Source: Desulfoluna butyratoxydans
GTDB lineage: Bacteria; Desulfobacterota; Desulfobacteria; Desulfobacterales; Desulfolunaceae
Length of the DNA: 64,000 nt
Reading direction: 5' to 3'
Assembly (NCBI RefSeq): GCF_900699765.1
Contig: NZ_CAADHO010000013.1
Coordinates: forward strand, 1-64,000
Both the position numbers and the translations under genes were made by a program. The notes beneath the pieces are model-generated. The model did no database searches, had not been told where the DNA came from, and was given only the letters and a program-made list of their open reading frames with translations. Each line of letters opens with the position of its first letter. Positions within the stretch are counted from its first letter, which is position 1. This document shows positions 17,754-26,650 of the stretch, piece by piece.

Positions 17754-19058
17754 TTACTCTTCGATGCGGATCAGGGCGGCCTTGCCCTGGATGATGTCCA
17801 GGGACTCGATGTCGGCCAGGGCCTGCCTCATGTCTTTTTCCCGTGCCACGCTGGTGAGCATGACCAGGGGGACGGAGCCGTCGCCCTGGCCACCTTCTTT
17901 CTGGTGCACGGAGCGGATGCTGATGTTGTATTCCCCCAGGATACCGGAGATGCGGGAGAGGACCCCGGGCTTGTCCATGGCCTTGAACCGGACGTAGTAA
18001 CGGCAGGTTACCTCATCCATGGGCAGGATGGGCAAATCGTTCATGCGCTCGCTGGTAAAAGCCAGGTAGGGAACCCGCTGGCCGGCCCCGGTGATGAGGT
18101 TTCGGGCGATGTCCACCAGGTCGCTTACCACGGCGCTGGCCGTGGGCAGCATGCCCGCGCCCTGGCCCACGAGGAACATGTCCCCGGTGGCGCTTCCGCA
18201 GACATTGACGGCGTTAACAGCGTGGTTGACACTGGAAAAGAGGTTGTCCTTGGGGATCATCGTGGGGTGGACACGGGCTTCCACGGCACCGTTGGTGCGT
18301 TTGCCGATGGCCAGCAGCTTGATGCGGTAGCCGAACTCATCGGCAAACCGGATGTCTTCCGGGGTGACCCGGGTGATACCCTCCACATAGATGTCGTCTA
18401 AGTTAACCTTCATGCCGTAGGCCAGGGAGTTCAGGATGGCCAGCTTGTGGGCTGTGTCGTACCCTTCGATATCCAGGGTGGGGTCGGCCTCTGCAAAGCC
18501 GCTCTCCTGGGCCTGGGCCAGGGCATCTTCAAAGCTGCTTCCCTCGCAGGTGATTTTGGTCAGGATGTAGTTGCAGGTGCCGTTCATGATGCCGGCCAGG
18601 CTGTGGATGGTGTTGCCGGCCAGGGTTTCCCGCATGGTTTTGATGATGGGAATGCAGCCTGCCACGCTCGCTTCGAAGGCGATGTCCACACCCTGCTCCG
18701 CGGCCCGGCGGAAGAGGTCGTTTCCGTGGGCGGCGATGAGGGCCTTGTTGGCGGTGACGATGTGTTTACCTTTGGCGATGGCCCGTTCGAAGCACTCCTT
18801 GGCAAAGGTCTCTCCGCCGATGAGTTCCACGATGATGTCGATCTCGGGATCATCGATAACGGCAAAGGCATCGGTGGTGAGGCGGTCGCGGGAGATGGTA
18901 AGGCCTCGATCGGTGTCGATGTCGAGGTCGGCAATTCTGGCAATGACGAGTTCGGCGTCCAGCTTGGAGGAGATGAGATCTTTCTCCTTTTCAAGCATGC
19001 GGGCCACACCCGTTCCCACGGTTCCAAGTCCAAGGATACCGATTTTGATCGTTTTCAT
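17754..19058 (-). CDS. hom: Homoserine dehydrogenase
   Basis: The product reduces aspartate semialdehyde to homoserine with NAD(P)H, the branch point to threonine and methionine. Its 434 residues show a Rossmann start (KIGILGLGTVGTGV), a catalytic region with GIMNGTCNYILTKI and AEADPTLDIEGYDTAHKL, and a C-terminal ACT domain (RYYVRFKAMDKPGVLSRISGIL, split around residue 360), which in relatives gives threonine feedback inhibition. AAGGAG precedes the ATG at 19058. It is the first gene of an operon with thrH and the DUF167 gene. Confidence 0.96.
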   Translation of the reverse strand: MKTIKIGILGLGTVGTGVARMLEKEKDLISSKLDAELVIARIADLDIDTDRGLTISRDRLTTDAFAVIDDPEIDIIVELIGGETFAKECFERAIAKGKHIVTANKALIAAHGNDLFRRAAEQGVDIAFEASVAGCIPIIKTMRETLAGNTIHSLAGIMNGTCNYILTKITCEGSSFEDALAQAQESGFAEADPTLDIEGYDTAHKLAILNSLAYGMKVNLDDIYVEGITRVTPEDIRFADEFGYRIKLLAIGKRTNGAVEARVHPTMIPKDNLFSSVNHAVNAVNVCGSATGDMFLVGQGAGMLPTASAVVSDLVDIARNLITGAGQRVPYLAFTSERMNDLPILPMDEVTCRYYVRFKAMDKPGVLSRISGILGEYNISIRSVHQKEGGQGDGSVPLVMLTSVAREKDMRQALADIESLDIIQGKAALIRIEE

Positions 19059-19599
19059 AAGCGGGAGCTCCTTTGAGGCAGCGGCAAAACGTGATAGTCT
19101 GAGATACAGGCCAGGGAAGTGTGTTGTAACAATCTGATATTACAACGCTCTTTTCTCTTGGCGCGCTCGATGGAAAACCATGTAAAATACAGGCAAACGT
19201 ACAATACAACGGCCCTGGATGTCAAAAAAAAATCTTTGGGCGGGGCGATGGGGCTGATGACAAGGGGGCAAACGGGCTTTGCTTAACAATATATCATGGT
19301 TTAATTAGGCGGAACCACAGGATGTTGTATGGTTGATGCCTCGGGGTCTGGCTTGGGAAAACAGGCGCGTCACGGAGCGTCCCGGCCGGGAAAACCGGTG
19401 CGTCGGGCGCCCTTTTGGTTTGACTTTTTAAAGGAATCTGTTTAGGTATGTGATTTTACAATGACAGCCGCGAGTACGGATTTTACAGGGGATCGTGATG
19501 CGCGGGGGGGCGCTGGCAACACGATGGTTTGGGCCTTGATCCGGCCGTCTTAAATCAGCGGTTCGCGGGTGATCAATTTTCCGGAGGTATCCTCATACC
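19059..19599. other. 541-base divergent region between hom and purM
   Basis: No coding frame of quality is present. It should hold the hom promoter (minus) and the purM promoter (plus). I saw no clear riboswitch or leader peptide. Confidence 0.5.
19420..19448 (+). promoter_or_regulatory. Candidate purM promoter
   Basis: TTGACT, a 17-base spacer and TAGGTA, about 150 bases before the purM ATG. Confidence 0.4.
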
Positions 19600-20643
19600 A
19601 TGAGTGAGTCGTTAACATATGCAGATGCGGGGGTTGATGTCCACAAGGCCAACGCCCTTGTGGACTCCATCAAGAAGATCGCCAAACAGACCAATCGGCC
19701 CGGTGTGATGGGAAGCATCGGCGGGTTCGGCGGGCTTTTTTCGCCCAATTTATCCAGCATGGAAAAGCCCGTACTGGTGAGCTCCACCGACGGCGTCGGC
19801 ACCAAGCTCAACATTGCGTTTCAGATGGGCAAGCACGACACGGTGGGGATCGATCTGGTGGGCATGTGTGTCAACGATATCGCAGTGCAAGGGGCCGAAC
19901 CCTTGTTTTTCCTGGATTATATCTCCATGGGGCACCTGGACACAGATATTGCCAAGGCCATTATTGAAGGAGTCGCCGAAGGCTGTCGCCAGGCGCGATG
20001 TGCCCTCATCGGCGGAGAGACTGCCGAGATGCCCGGTATGTACGGCGAGGGGGAGTACGACCTTGCCGGTTTTGCCGTAGGGGCCGTGGACGACCACAAG
20101 ATTGTGGACGGCTCCGAGATTCATGTGGGGCACAAGATCATCGGCATCGCCTCCACGGGCCTGCACAGCAACGGGTTTTCTCTGGTACGTAAGATCTGCT
20201 TCGAGAAGATGAAGCTCACGGTTGAGAGTCACGTGCCCGAGTTCGGCAAGACCCTGGGCGAAGAGCTTCTCACCCCCACACGGATCTATTCCGATCTCAT
20301 GCAGGGAATGCTCAAGAGCATCAAGGTGGACGGGTTTGCCCACATCACCGGCGGAGGACTGGACGAAAACATCATCCGTATCATTCCCCATGCGTGCAAA
20401 GCCGTGCTGAAACGCAACAGCTGGGAGGTGCCGCCGGTCTTTACCTGGCTCAAAGAGGCGGGTAACGTGGCGGATGGGGAGATGATGCGAACCTTTAATA
20501 ACGGCATCGGACTTGCCGTTGTGGTTCCCGAGGAGTATGCTCAGGCGCTGCTGGATATGCTGGAGGCCATGGAAGAGAGGGCCTGGATCATCGGCGAGAT
20601 CGACACGCGTGAAGAGGGAGCCCCCCGGGTGGAGTGGGTGTAA
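19600..20643 (+). CDS. purM: Phosphoribosylformylglycinamidine cyclo-ligase
   Basis: PurM closes the imidazole ring to form aminoimidazole ribotide in purine synthesis, using ATP. The 347 residues are near the usual 345. The hallmarks are SLTYADAGVD at the start, VSSTDGVGTKLNIAF, GIDLVGMCVNDIAVQGAEPLFFLDY (split across residues 85-110), and a C-terminal HITGGGLDENI. CGGAGG lies 12 bases before the ATG. The gene stands alone, with a terminator before tsaD. Confidence 0.98.
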   Translation: MSESLTYADAGVDVHKANALVDSIKKIAKQTNRPGVMGSIGGFGGLFSPNLSSMEKPVLVSSTDGVGTKLNIAFQMGKHDTVGIDLVGMCVNDIAVQGAEPLFFLDYISMGHLDTDIAKAIIEGVAEGCRQARCALIGGETAEMPGMYGEGEYDLAGFAVGAVDDHKIVDGSEIHVGHKIIGIASTGLHSNGFSLVRKICFEKMKLTVESHVPEFGKTLGEELLTPTRIYSDLMQGMLKSIKVDGFAHITGGGLDENIIRIIPHACKAVLKRNSWEVPPVFTWLKEAGNVADGEMMRTFNNGIGLAVVVPEEYAQALLDMLEAMEERAWIIGEIDTREEGAPRVEWV

Positions 20644-20713
20644 GTCCGACGTCCCTGTCTGCCATAAGCCGCGCAACGAGCTTTCGGAGTGCGTGAACAC
20701 AACATGATGATGC

Positions 20714-20758
20714 GGCCATTTTCACCGGTTTGCCCGATGGAAATGGCCTTTTGTTTTT
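20714..20758 (+). terminator. Terminator after purM
   Basis: GGCCATTT at 20714-20721 pairs with AAATGGCC at 20741-20748, followed by TTTTGTTTTT. Confidence 0.8.
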
Positions 20759-20781
20759 GGAAATGAGGAGTGTAGTAACCC

Positions 20782-21801
20782 ATGAAGATACTTGCCATCG
20801 AGTCGTCCTGTGATGAAACCGCCGCTGCCGTGGTGGAGGACGGAACCCGCGTCCTTTCATCTGTGGTGGCTTCCCAGGTGGCTGTGCACCATGTCTACGG
20901 AGGCGTGGTGCCGGAGCTGGCCTCACGGAAGCATGTGGAGGCCATTGTGCCCGTGGTACGGGAGGCCATTGAGACTGCAGGAATAGACCGCTCCGAGCTG
21001 GATGCGGTGGCCGTAACCCAGGGACCCGGCCTGGTGGGAGCGCTCCTGGTGGGATTTTCCTATGCCAAGGCCTTTGCCTGGGGCCTGGGAATCCCGTGTG
21101 TGGGTGTTAACCACCTGGAAGGGCACATGTCCTCGATTTTCCTGGGGGATAACCCGCCTTCCTTCCCCTATGTGGCCCTGCTGGTGTCCGGCGGGCATAC
21201 GAGCCTTTACTACGTCACCGGGCCCACCGAGTACGAACTCATGGGTCAGACCCGGGACGACGCCGTGGGCGAGGCCTACGACAAGGTGAGCAAGATGCTG
21301 GGCCTCGGCTACCCCGGTGGGGTGGTCATCGACGGCCTGGCAGGAAAAGGGGACCCCAAGGCCATCTCCTTTCCCCGGCCCTACCTGGACAAGAAGGCCT
21401 TTGATTTCAGTTTCAGCGGTCTCAAGAGCGCTGTGGGCCGTCATCTCAAAGAGTTCCCCGAGCCCGATGAGGAGCGTCTCCGAAACATTGCGGCAGGCTT
21501 TCAGGAGTCAGTGGCCGAGGTGCTCTGCCACAAGCTGATGTATGCGGCCAAGGTCAAGGGATGCCGACATGTGGCCGTGGTGGGCGGCGTGGCGGCCAAC
21601 TCCCGAGTGCGGGACATGGTGGCAAAGGCGGCATCCCGCCGGGGCCTTTCGTTTCATACCCCGGAGCTTAAGTACTGCGGGGACAACGCAGCCATGATCG
21701 GTGCCATCGGTTACCACCGTTTTATGGAGGGGAGCACCCTGGGGCTGAACGATGATGCGTATTCCCGGGCCCGCCTGCCGTCCAATACCAAGCACAAATA
21801 A
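20782..21801 (+). CDS. tsaD: tRNA N6-adenosine threonylcarbamoyltransferase TsaD
   Basis: TsaD transfers threonylcarbamoyl onto A37 of ANN-decoding tRNAs, working with TsaB, TsaE and TsaC (none in this window). Its 339 residues match the family. It starts with the ASKHA nucleotide-fold motif ILAIESSCDETAAAVV, has the metal ligands in VNHLEGHMSS (HxxxH), and near the C-terminus VVGGVAANSRVR and YCGDNAAMI. GAGGAG sits upstream of the ATG. Confidence 0.98.
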   Translation: MKILAIESSCDETAAAVVEDGTRVLSSVVASQVAVHHVYGGVVPELASRKHVEAIVPVVREAIETAGIDRSELDAVAVTQGPGLVGALLVGFSYAKAFAWGLGIPCVGVNHLEGHMSSIFLGDNPPSFPYVALLVSGGHTSLYYVTGPTEYELMGQTRDDAVGEAYDKVSKMLGLGYPGGVVIDGLAGKGDPKAISFPRPYLDKKAFDFSFSGLKSAVGRHLKEFPEPDEERLRNIAAGFQESVAEVLCHKLMYAAKVKGCRHVAVVGGVAANSRVRDMVAKAASRRGLSFHTPELKYCGDNAAMIGAIGYHRFMEGSTLGLNDDAYSRARLPSNTKHK

Positions 21802-22217
21802 AGGGCGGTTTTATAGATATCCATAGCTCCGGGCGCTTTGTTTTAACAAATCGGCGGATCGTCCGGTGCGCCATTTTATTCTTGACCAACCCGGTTGCGT
21901 TCACGTAGAGATGTCACGGGTTTGGTTGAGTGTGTTCGTTTTGCGATGCATCCCCTTTGTGTGTTTTCTCGCGCTGTTCTTCTCTTCAGAGTTGTATCAC
22001 GTCGTTCATGCATTCACATCTCAAGCGAATAAGGGCCTTCCAGGGGCCGAAGACCGCACCGGCACATGGTGCGTGCGGTGTACCATGCGCAGGCAGCGTG
22101 GTTGCCGCGGCGTGTTTCGGTTTTTTTAAGGCTTTAACATAAACAGCCCGTGACGCAGCGGGCCAGGATCAAGCATGTCCTTATTTAATCACGGTTGAAT
22201 AAGGCCGGGAGTCATTC
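21802..22217. other. 416-base gap, no gene supported
   Basis: Between tsaD and the transporter there are short open frames (for example 21866-22129) whose predicted proteins are Cys/Phe-rich with no clear ribosome binding site. An imperfect palindrome of ACCGCAC / GTGCGGT type lies around 22055-22085. Nothing else is seen. Confidence 0.45.
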
Positions 22218-23552
22218 GTGTCAGAGGTAGAAAACAGAGATCAGTTCGGAAGCCGTATCGGCTTTATCCTTGCATCTGCCGGATCGGCGGTGGGGCTTGG
22301 CAACATTTGGCGATTTCCCTTTGTGGCCGGTGAAAACGGCGGCGCGGCCTTCGTGCTCATCTACCTGCTGCTGGTGTTTTGTATCGGCATGCCGGTGATG
22401 CTCGCCGAATTTGTCGTGGGCCGGAGAGGTCAGGGCGACCCGGTGGGGTCCCTTCGGCGGGTGGCTGGAAAATTTTTCACCCCCCTGGGCGGGATGGGGA
22501 TCTTTGCCGCCATCGTTATCCTGAGCTTTTACGGTGTGGTGGGTGGGTGGACCATCAAGTACACCGTGGATGCCCTCATGGGGGCCCTGGGCACGGATGT
22601 GCCGTCGGCCGGGGCGGTGTTCGGTAACTTTGTGAAAGACCCGAAGATGGTCATTTTCTACCAGGCCCTTTTTATGCTGGGAACCTTCGGGGTGGTGGCA
22701 CGGGGCATCGGCAACGGCATCGAAAAGTTCTGCACCGTCTTTATGCCCGTGCTTTTCCTGCTCCTCATCGTTCTTGCCGTGCGGTCCGTGACCCTTCCCG
22801 GAGCTGCCGAAGGGCTGGCGTTTTACCTGAAACCCGATTTTTCCAAGGTGAACGGGGCCATGATCCTCGCCGCCCTGGGCCAGGCCTTTTTCTCCCTTTC
22901 CATCGGCATCGGGGTGATGCTGACCTACGGGTCCTACCTGAAGAAGTCCGAGCCCATCGTCAGCCCGGCGTTTCAGATCTGCTTTCTGGACAGCTTTGTG
23001 GCGCTTATTGCCGGCCTGGTGATTTTTCCGGCGGTCTTTGCCTTCGGCCTTGAGCCCGGCTCCGGTCCCGGCCTCACCTTTGTCACCCTTCCTGCGGTGT
23101 TCAGCAAGATGCCCGGGGGCGCCCTTTTTGCCGTGCTCTTCTTTTTTCTTCTGGTCATTGCCTCGTTGACGTCGTCCATGAGCCAGCTTGAAGTGATCTG
23201 CGCTTACTTTGTGGACGATCGCAAATGGACCCGCAGCAAGGCGACCCTCACCGTAACCTGTCTTACGTTCTGTCTGGGGATCCCTTCGGCCATCAGCCTG
23301 GGGGGCGGCCTCAATATCGCCGGAAAATCCTTTCTTGACGCCATGGACTTCATGGCCTCCAACATGATCATGCCCTTAGGCGGCATGGGCTTTGCCCTTC
23401 TCGCCGGATGGGGACTCCACGCCATGGCCAAAGAGGAACTCTCTGGTTCCGACGGAAAGCCTCTTGCCATCTATCCCGCCTGGCGCGTGATCTGCTGCGT
23501 GGTGGCCCCTGCGGCCATCGGGTGGATTTTCGTTACAGGTCTTAAGTGGTAA
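22218..23552 (+). CDS. Sodium-dependent transporter, neurotransmitter:sodium symporter family
   Basis: The 444-residue membrane protein has the NSS signature near the N-terminus (GFILASAGSAVGLGNIWRFP, GENGGAAF) with the unwound TM1 Na+/substrate site. There are about 11 hydrophobic segments, the bacterial number. Relatives (TnaT, MhsT) import amino acids with Na+. The start is GTG at 22218 with GGGAG upstream. No amino acid enzyme is beside it, so the substrate is unknown. A heptamer array begins immediately downstream. Confidence 0.93.
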   Translation: MSEVENRDQFGSRIGFILASAGSAVGLGNIWRFPFVAGENGGAAFVLIYLLLVFCIGMPVMLAEFVVGRRGQGDPVGSLRRVAGKFFTPLGGMGIFAAIVILSFYGVVGGWTIKYTVDALMGALGTDVPSAGAVFGNFVKDPKMVIFYQALFMLGTFGVVARGIGNGIEKFCTVFMPVLFLLLIVLAVRSVTLPGAAEGLAFYLKPDFSKVNGAMILAALGQAFFSLSIGIGVMLTYGSYLKKSEPIVSPAFQICFLDSFVALIAGLVIFPAVFAFGLEPGSGPGLTFVTLPAVFSKMPGGALFAVLFFFLLVIASLTSSMSQLEVICAYFVDDRKWTRSKATLTVTCLTFCLGIPSAISLGGGLNIAGKSFLDAMDFMASNMIMPLGGMGFALLAGWGLHAMAKEELSGSDGKPLAIYPAWRVICCVVAPAAIGWIFVTGLKW

Positions 23553-23565
23553 AAGGGAAGGGTGA

Positions 23566-23610
23566 GGCGAAGGGCTAAAAGGCGAAAGGCTAAAGGCTAA
23601 AGGCAGAAAA
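23566..23610. repeat. Heptamer array, second locus
   Basis: About six units of GGCGAAG, GGCTAAA and GGCGAAA type follow the transporter stop, with some units 8 bases long. Confidence 0.75.
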
Positions 23611-23673
23611 GGGTCAGGCCAAAGTTCGGGTCTGGTTCTGGGCAGCAGTGCCCCTTGATACCCTATGAATATA

Positions 23674-23709
23674 AAAGAGCCGGTGGGTTTTTCCACCGGC
23701 TCTTTTTTT
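23674..23709 (+). terminator. Terminator, first copy
   Basis: AAAGAGCCGGTGG pairs with CCACCGGCTCTTT across GTTTTT, followed by a T-run. It probably serves the transporter gene. Confidence 0.88.
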
Positions 23710-23730
23710 GCCTGACCCCTACCTAATAAA

Positions 23731-23779
23731 GGCGAAAGGCGAAAGGCGAAGGGCGAAGGGCCAAAAGGCCAAAGGCTGA
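23731..23779. repeat. Heptamer array, third locus
   Basis: GGCGAAA, GGCGAAA, GGCGAAG, GGCGAAG, then GGCCAAA variants, between the two duplicated terminators. Confidence 0.75.
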
Positions 23780-23844
23780 AAAGGGAGCAGGCCAAAGTTC
23801 GGGTCTGGGCAGCCGTGCTCTTGCCCTTGATACCCTATGAATAT

Positions 23845-23883
23845 AAAAGAGCCGGTGGTTTTTCCCGCCGGCTCTTTTTTTTG
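23845..23883. terminator. Terminator, second copy
   Basis: AAAGAGCCGGTGG pairs with CCGCCGGCTCTTT across a T-rich loop, with a T8 run. The A-run on the other side lets it also end the AraC gene coming from the right. Confidence 0.85.
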
Positions 23884-23917
23884 CCTGACCCCTATTGACC
23901 TAATTGACCTAATTGTT

Positions 23918-24859
23918 TCATGCCGGCTTGACCGGAACGCAGATGTCCACGGTGTGGCGGCCGTCGGGGTGTTCACCCGGGGCGCTTCGGTAGATCTCAA
24001 GGCAGGGGCGGTCGTCGGAGCGGTATCCGGACTGGGGGAGCCAGTCGGCCATGACCGCGTCCCAGGCTGCTGCGTACTCCGAGGGCAGCAGGTGGAACCG
24101 GGCTACGGCATAGGTGCCACCTGTCAGGGTCATGCGGCCGATGTCGCCTTCGGCAGGGGTGCCATCCGGGACGGTGATGCAGACGCTTAAGCGAAGCTTG
24201 TCGTCTTCGGTGAGGGGTTCGTTGTCGTGGTAGACGCTCAAGGTCAGGGTCTCGGGAAAGTTCAGGAGCTGCCTTGGGCCGGCCCAGGTAAAGAGCCGGT
24301 TGAAGAGTCTGTCGAACAGCTCACCGTTGCCCTGGTAAGGCCCGATGTGCCGAACGTAGGCCACCTCCATCTCTTCAAGCGGTTCAACTCGTATCGTCGT
24401 GTTCAGTGTTTCGTCCATGTAAAGCCTCCATTGGTGTAGGGTTGAGGCATCATAAACTGCTTTGACGACGGCGGCTTTCCTGATCTTGTGGTCTGTTTTG
24501 CATTTCTTGCTGTTTCGAAGGTCCCCTGATTTTCTCCACTCCCCGGCGTTCATTCCGTAAAAGTCCCGGAAGGCCCTTGCAAAGGTGGCTGAGCTTGAGA
24601 ACCCGCATGCAAGGGCAATCTCCGTGATTGTCTCAGCCGACAGGAGGAGCATGGCGGCTGCCTTTTCCACCCGAAGGCGCTGGATGTACCGGTTGAGGGT
24701 CTCCCCCACGGTGGCCTTGAAGATTCGGTGGAAGTGGAACGGGGAGTAGCAGGCAACCCTTGCCACATCGTCCAGGGTGAGGTTTTCGCTTAAGTGGGCA
24801 TCGATATGGTCCAGGGCGCGGTTGAGGCGGAGGGCGTGGTCGGTGTTCGGTGCGTGCAT
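23918..24859 (-). CDS. AraC-family regulator with C-terminal GyrI-like effector domain
   Basis: The 313 residues split into an N-terminal AraC double helix-turn-helix (about 10-115, with LTLDDVARVACYSPFHFHRIF and ITEIALACGFSSSATFARAF) and a C-terminal GyrI-like domain (about 155-313) that in Rob/BmrR relatives binds small molecules. The HTH at the N-terminus with GyrI behind it is the SbmC/Rob-like order. Its ATG follows immediately after the tetR stop codon, so the two regulators form one operon, divergent from the SCP2-transketolase operon. Confidence 0.9.
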   Translation of the reverse strand: MHAPNTDHALRLNRALDHIDAHLSENLTLDDVARVACYSPFHFHRIFKATVGETLNRYIQRLRVEKAAAMLLLSAETITEIALACGFSSSATFARAFRDFYGMNAGEWRKSGDLRNSKKCKTDHKIRKAAVVKAVYDASTLHQWRLYMDETLNTTIRVEPLEEMEVAYVRHIGPYQGNGELFDRLFNRLFTWAGPRQLLNFPETLTLSVYHDNEPLTEDDKLRLSVCITVPDGTPAEGDIGRMTLTGGTYAVARFHLLPSEYAAAWDAVMADWLPQSGYRSDDRPCLEIYRSAPGEHPDGRHTVDICVPVKPA

Positions 24860-25558
24860 CTATGTCTCCGGGTTGGTCAGGGCTCTGCGGATAAACGACA
24901 TGATACCTTGGATCATTTTTTCATCGTTTTCAAGGGCGTCTTCGCCTGCAAAAATTTTCATTCGCTGGGAGTGGTAGTCAGACGAGTAGGCGTACTGGAG
25001 CATCACCAGGAGGTTGTCCATGCAGAAAGCGGCGGTGAACTCGTCGATATCCGCGGCGATGTCCCCTTTGTCCCGGGCGTCCCGCAGGAGCCCGCGGTAA
25101 TACCGGGCCGTCACCGTCTCCAGTTTGCCGGAGAGCTGGCGGGAGAGGTGGGAGAGCCCTTCGGAGGTGAGCTCCTGGTAGATCTGATTGAACTCCGGGT
25201 AGAGACGGGCATACACCTGCACCGACCGGAGCAGCCGTTCGAACTTGTCGAAGAGCGATCCCTCCTCTAAGTCTGTTGCGGCCAGGATGGCATCGATGAG
25301 GTGGTAGCTCAGGTCGTTGATGGTGAGAAAAAGGGCCTCTTTGGACTCAAAGTAGTTGTACATGGAGCCGATGCTGATATCGGCTTTTTTGGCGATGACG
25401 TTGATATTGGCCGAGGCAAACCCCTGCCCGGCGAACTCTTTGGCAGCCGCCTTTAAGATGCGCTCCCGCTTTTCAATGGGAATTTTTTCAAAGGCCGGTT
25501 TGGCGTGGGTGGCCTTGAGCTGTTCAATGATGTCGGATGCCGGAAAGGCGTGGGTCAT
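24860..25558 (-). CDS. TetR/AcrR-family transcriptional regulator
   Basis: The 232-residue protein has a TetR helix-turn-helix at about residues 30-75 (ILKAAAKEFAGQGFASANIN, ISIGSMYNYFESKEALF) preceded by an unusual 28-residue N-terminal extension. The C-terminal helical ligand domain is not assignable. A perfect 16-bp palindrome at 25677-25692 lies in the divergent intergenic region, just downstream of a promoter facing the SCP2-aminotransferase operon. It is the likely operator for both directions. Confidence 0.9.
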   Translation of the reverse strand: MTHAFPASDIIEQLKATHAKPAFEKIPIEKRERILKAAAKEFAGQGFASANINVIAKKADISIGSMYNYFESKEALFLTINDLSYHLIDAILAATDLEEGSLFDKFERLLRSVQVYARLYPEFNQIYQELTSEGLSHLSRQLSGKLETVTARYYRGLLRDARDKGDIAADIDEFTAAFCMDNLLVMLQYAYSSDYHSQRMKIFAGEDALENDEKMIQGIMSFIRRALTNPET

Positions 25559-25641
25559 GGTTGCGCGCTCCTGACGCCTGGGGCGGTCGGTGTGCCCCCG
25601 GGGCCTGTGGTTCGTGAGGTCTCAATTTTAATGAATGGGTA

Positions 25642-25670
25642 TTGACAACATACGATATTTATTCAATGAT
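25642..25670 (+). promoter_or_regulatory. Candidate promoter of the SCP2-transketolase operon
   Basis: TTGACA at 25642-25647, a 17-base spacer, then AATGAT at 25665-25670. The transcription start would fall inside the palindrome at 25677. Confidence 0.6.
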
Positions 25671-25676
25671 TCATAG

Positions 25677-25692
25677 GTGAGTGATCACTCAC
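25677..25692. promoter_or_regulatory. TetR operator candidate
   Basis: GTGAGTGATCACTCAC is a perfect 16-bp palindrome at the expected +1 position of the plus-strand promoter. A bound TetR would block the start. Confidence 0.7.
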
Positions 25693-25850
25693 TCAACCTA
25701 CAATAGCATGGCCCGGTTTCCAGGTAAAGGCGGCCGTCTCAACGAAAACCGCCGTGCCGAGACCATGGTGAGAAGTGCGAGGTCGTGTTCCCGGGTCCCG
25801 TAGCCTTTTTCAATCGCTTTCATAAAAAAAGCGGAAAGGAGGGGAGGTCC

Positions 25851-26612
25851 ATGGAGTACCAGCGCGTGAAAGCCAATCTCAATCTCTATGCGGTCCTGCG
25901 CAACCTGGAGACCCTTGTGGCGTGCGACGGCACATCGGCCGAGTTGATCAAGGGGTGGGAGGTTACCCTTCAGTTCTCGGTATTCCGGGGGCCCACCCTT
26001 TTCCTTGAGTTTCACAACGGGAGATGCAGGGCAGGGGAAGGGGCGCACCCATCGCCGGACGTACGTCTTTTTTTTCTTTCGGCAGGTCACCTCAACCGCA
26101 TGATGGACGGCAAAGGTTCGCCCATTCCCCTCAAGGGGCTGACCCACCTCTCTTTTCTAACCAAAGAGTTTCCCCAGCTTACCGATCGCCTCGAATACTT
26201 CCTCAAACCCGACGACACCCTCCTTGCCGATGCAGCCTATCAGGAGGTCAACACCCGCCTTAATCTGGGGGTTGCCGCCTATGCCGTGCGCGAGCTTGCC
26301 ACCTCGGATCCCATGGGGTCCCTCAATGCCGCGTCCATGCCCGACGGAACCCTGGCCATCCGCGTGCTGCCAGACGGCCCGTCGGTCTCCATCGTAAAAG
26401 AGAAGGGCAGCTATGCCGTGGGAGCCCCCCGTCCGGAAAACCCCATGGCCATCATGAGTTTTCGGGACATGGGCGTTGCATGCGACCTGATGAACGGTAA
26501 ATGCGACGCTTTTGCCGCTTTGGCCAAGGGCGATGTCTCCATGAAAGGCAGCATCCCCATGATCGAGGCGACCAACCTCCTGATGGACCGTATCCCCCAT
26601 TACCTGGGGTAA
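25851..26612 (+). CDS. Tandem SCP2-like protein, paralogue A
   Basis: The 253-residue protein reads as two SCP2-like halves. The first has an FSVFRGPTLFLEFHNGRCRAG-type strand pair then a LNRMMDGKGSPIPLKG segment. The second ends in DLMNGKCDAFAALAKGDVSM and KGSIPMIEATNLLMDRI. SCP2 folds bind hydrophobic ligands. The ATG at 25851 has a strong GGAGGGGAGG site; an ATG at 25785 does not. It opens an operon with an aminotransferase and split transketolase, and resembles the closing gene at 29957. Its ligand and role are unknown. Confidence 0.65.
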   Translation: MEYQRVKANLNLYAVLRNLETLVACDGTSAELIKGWEVTLQFSVFRGPTLFLEFHNGRCRAGEGAHPSPDVRLFFLSAGHLNRMMDGKGSPIPLKGLTHLSFLTKEFPQLTDRLEYFLKPDDTLLADAAYQEVNTRLNLGVAAYAVRELATSDPMGSLNAASMPDGTLAIRVLPDGPSVSIVKEKGSYAVGAPRPENPMAIMSFRDMGVACDLMNGKCDAFAALAKGDVSMKGSIPMIEATNLLMDRIPHYLG

Positions 26613-26650
26613 CCCATACGTATGGACATTACACAACATGTGAGGAGGCC

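Larger units (their letters stand above)
23610..23895. repeat. Duplicated block with terminator, each copy about 110 bases
   Basis: Two near-identical segments (about 23610-23718 and 23786-23894) share AGGCCAAAGTTCGGGTCTGG, CCCTTGATACCCTATGAATA, a GAGCCGGTGG terminator hairpin and TTTGCCTGACCCCTA. The second heptamer array separates them. Confidence 0.9.

Noticed and set aside
21866..22129. Possible 87-residue protein between tsaD and the transporter
   Set aside because: There is no ribosome binding site, composition is odd (Cys/Arg/Phe), and it overlaps palindromic sequence.
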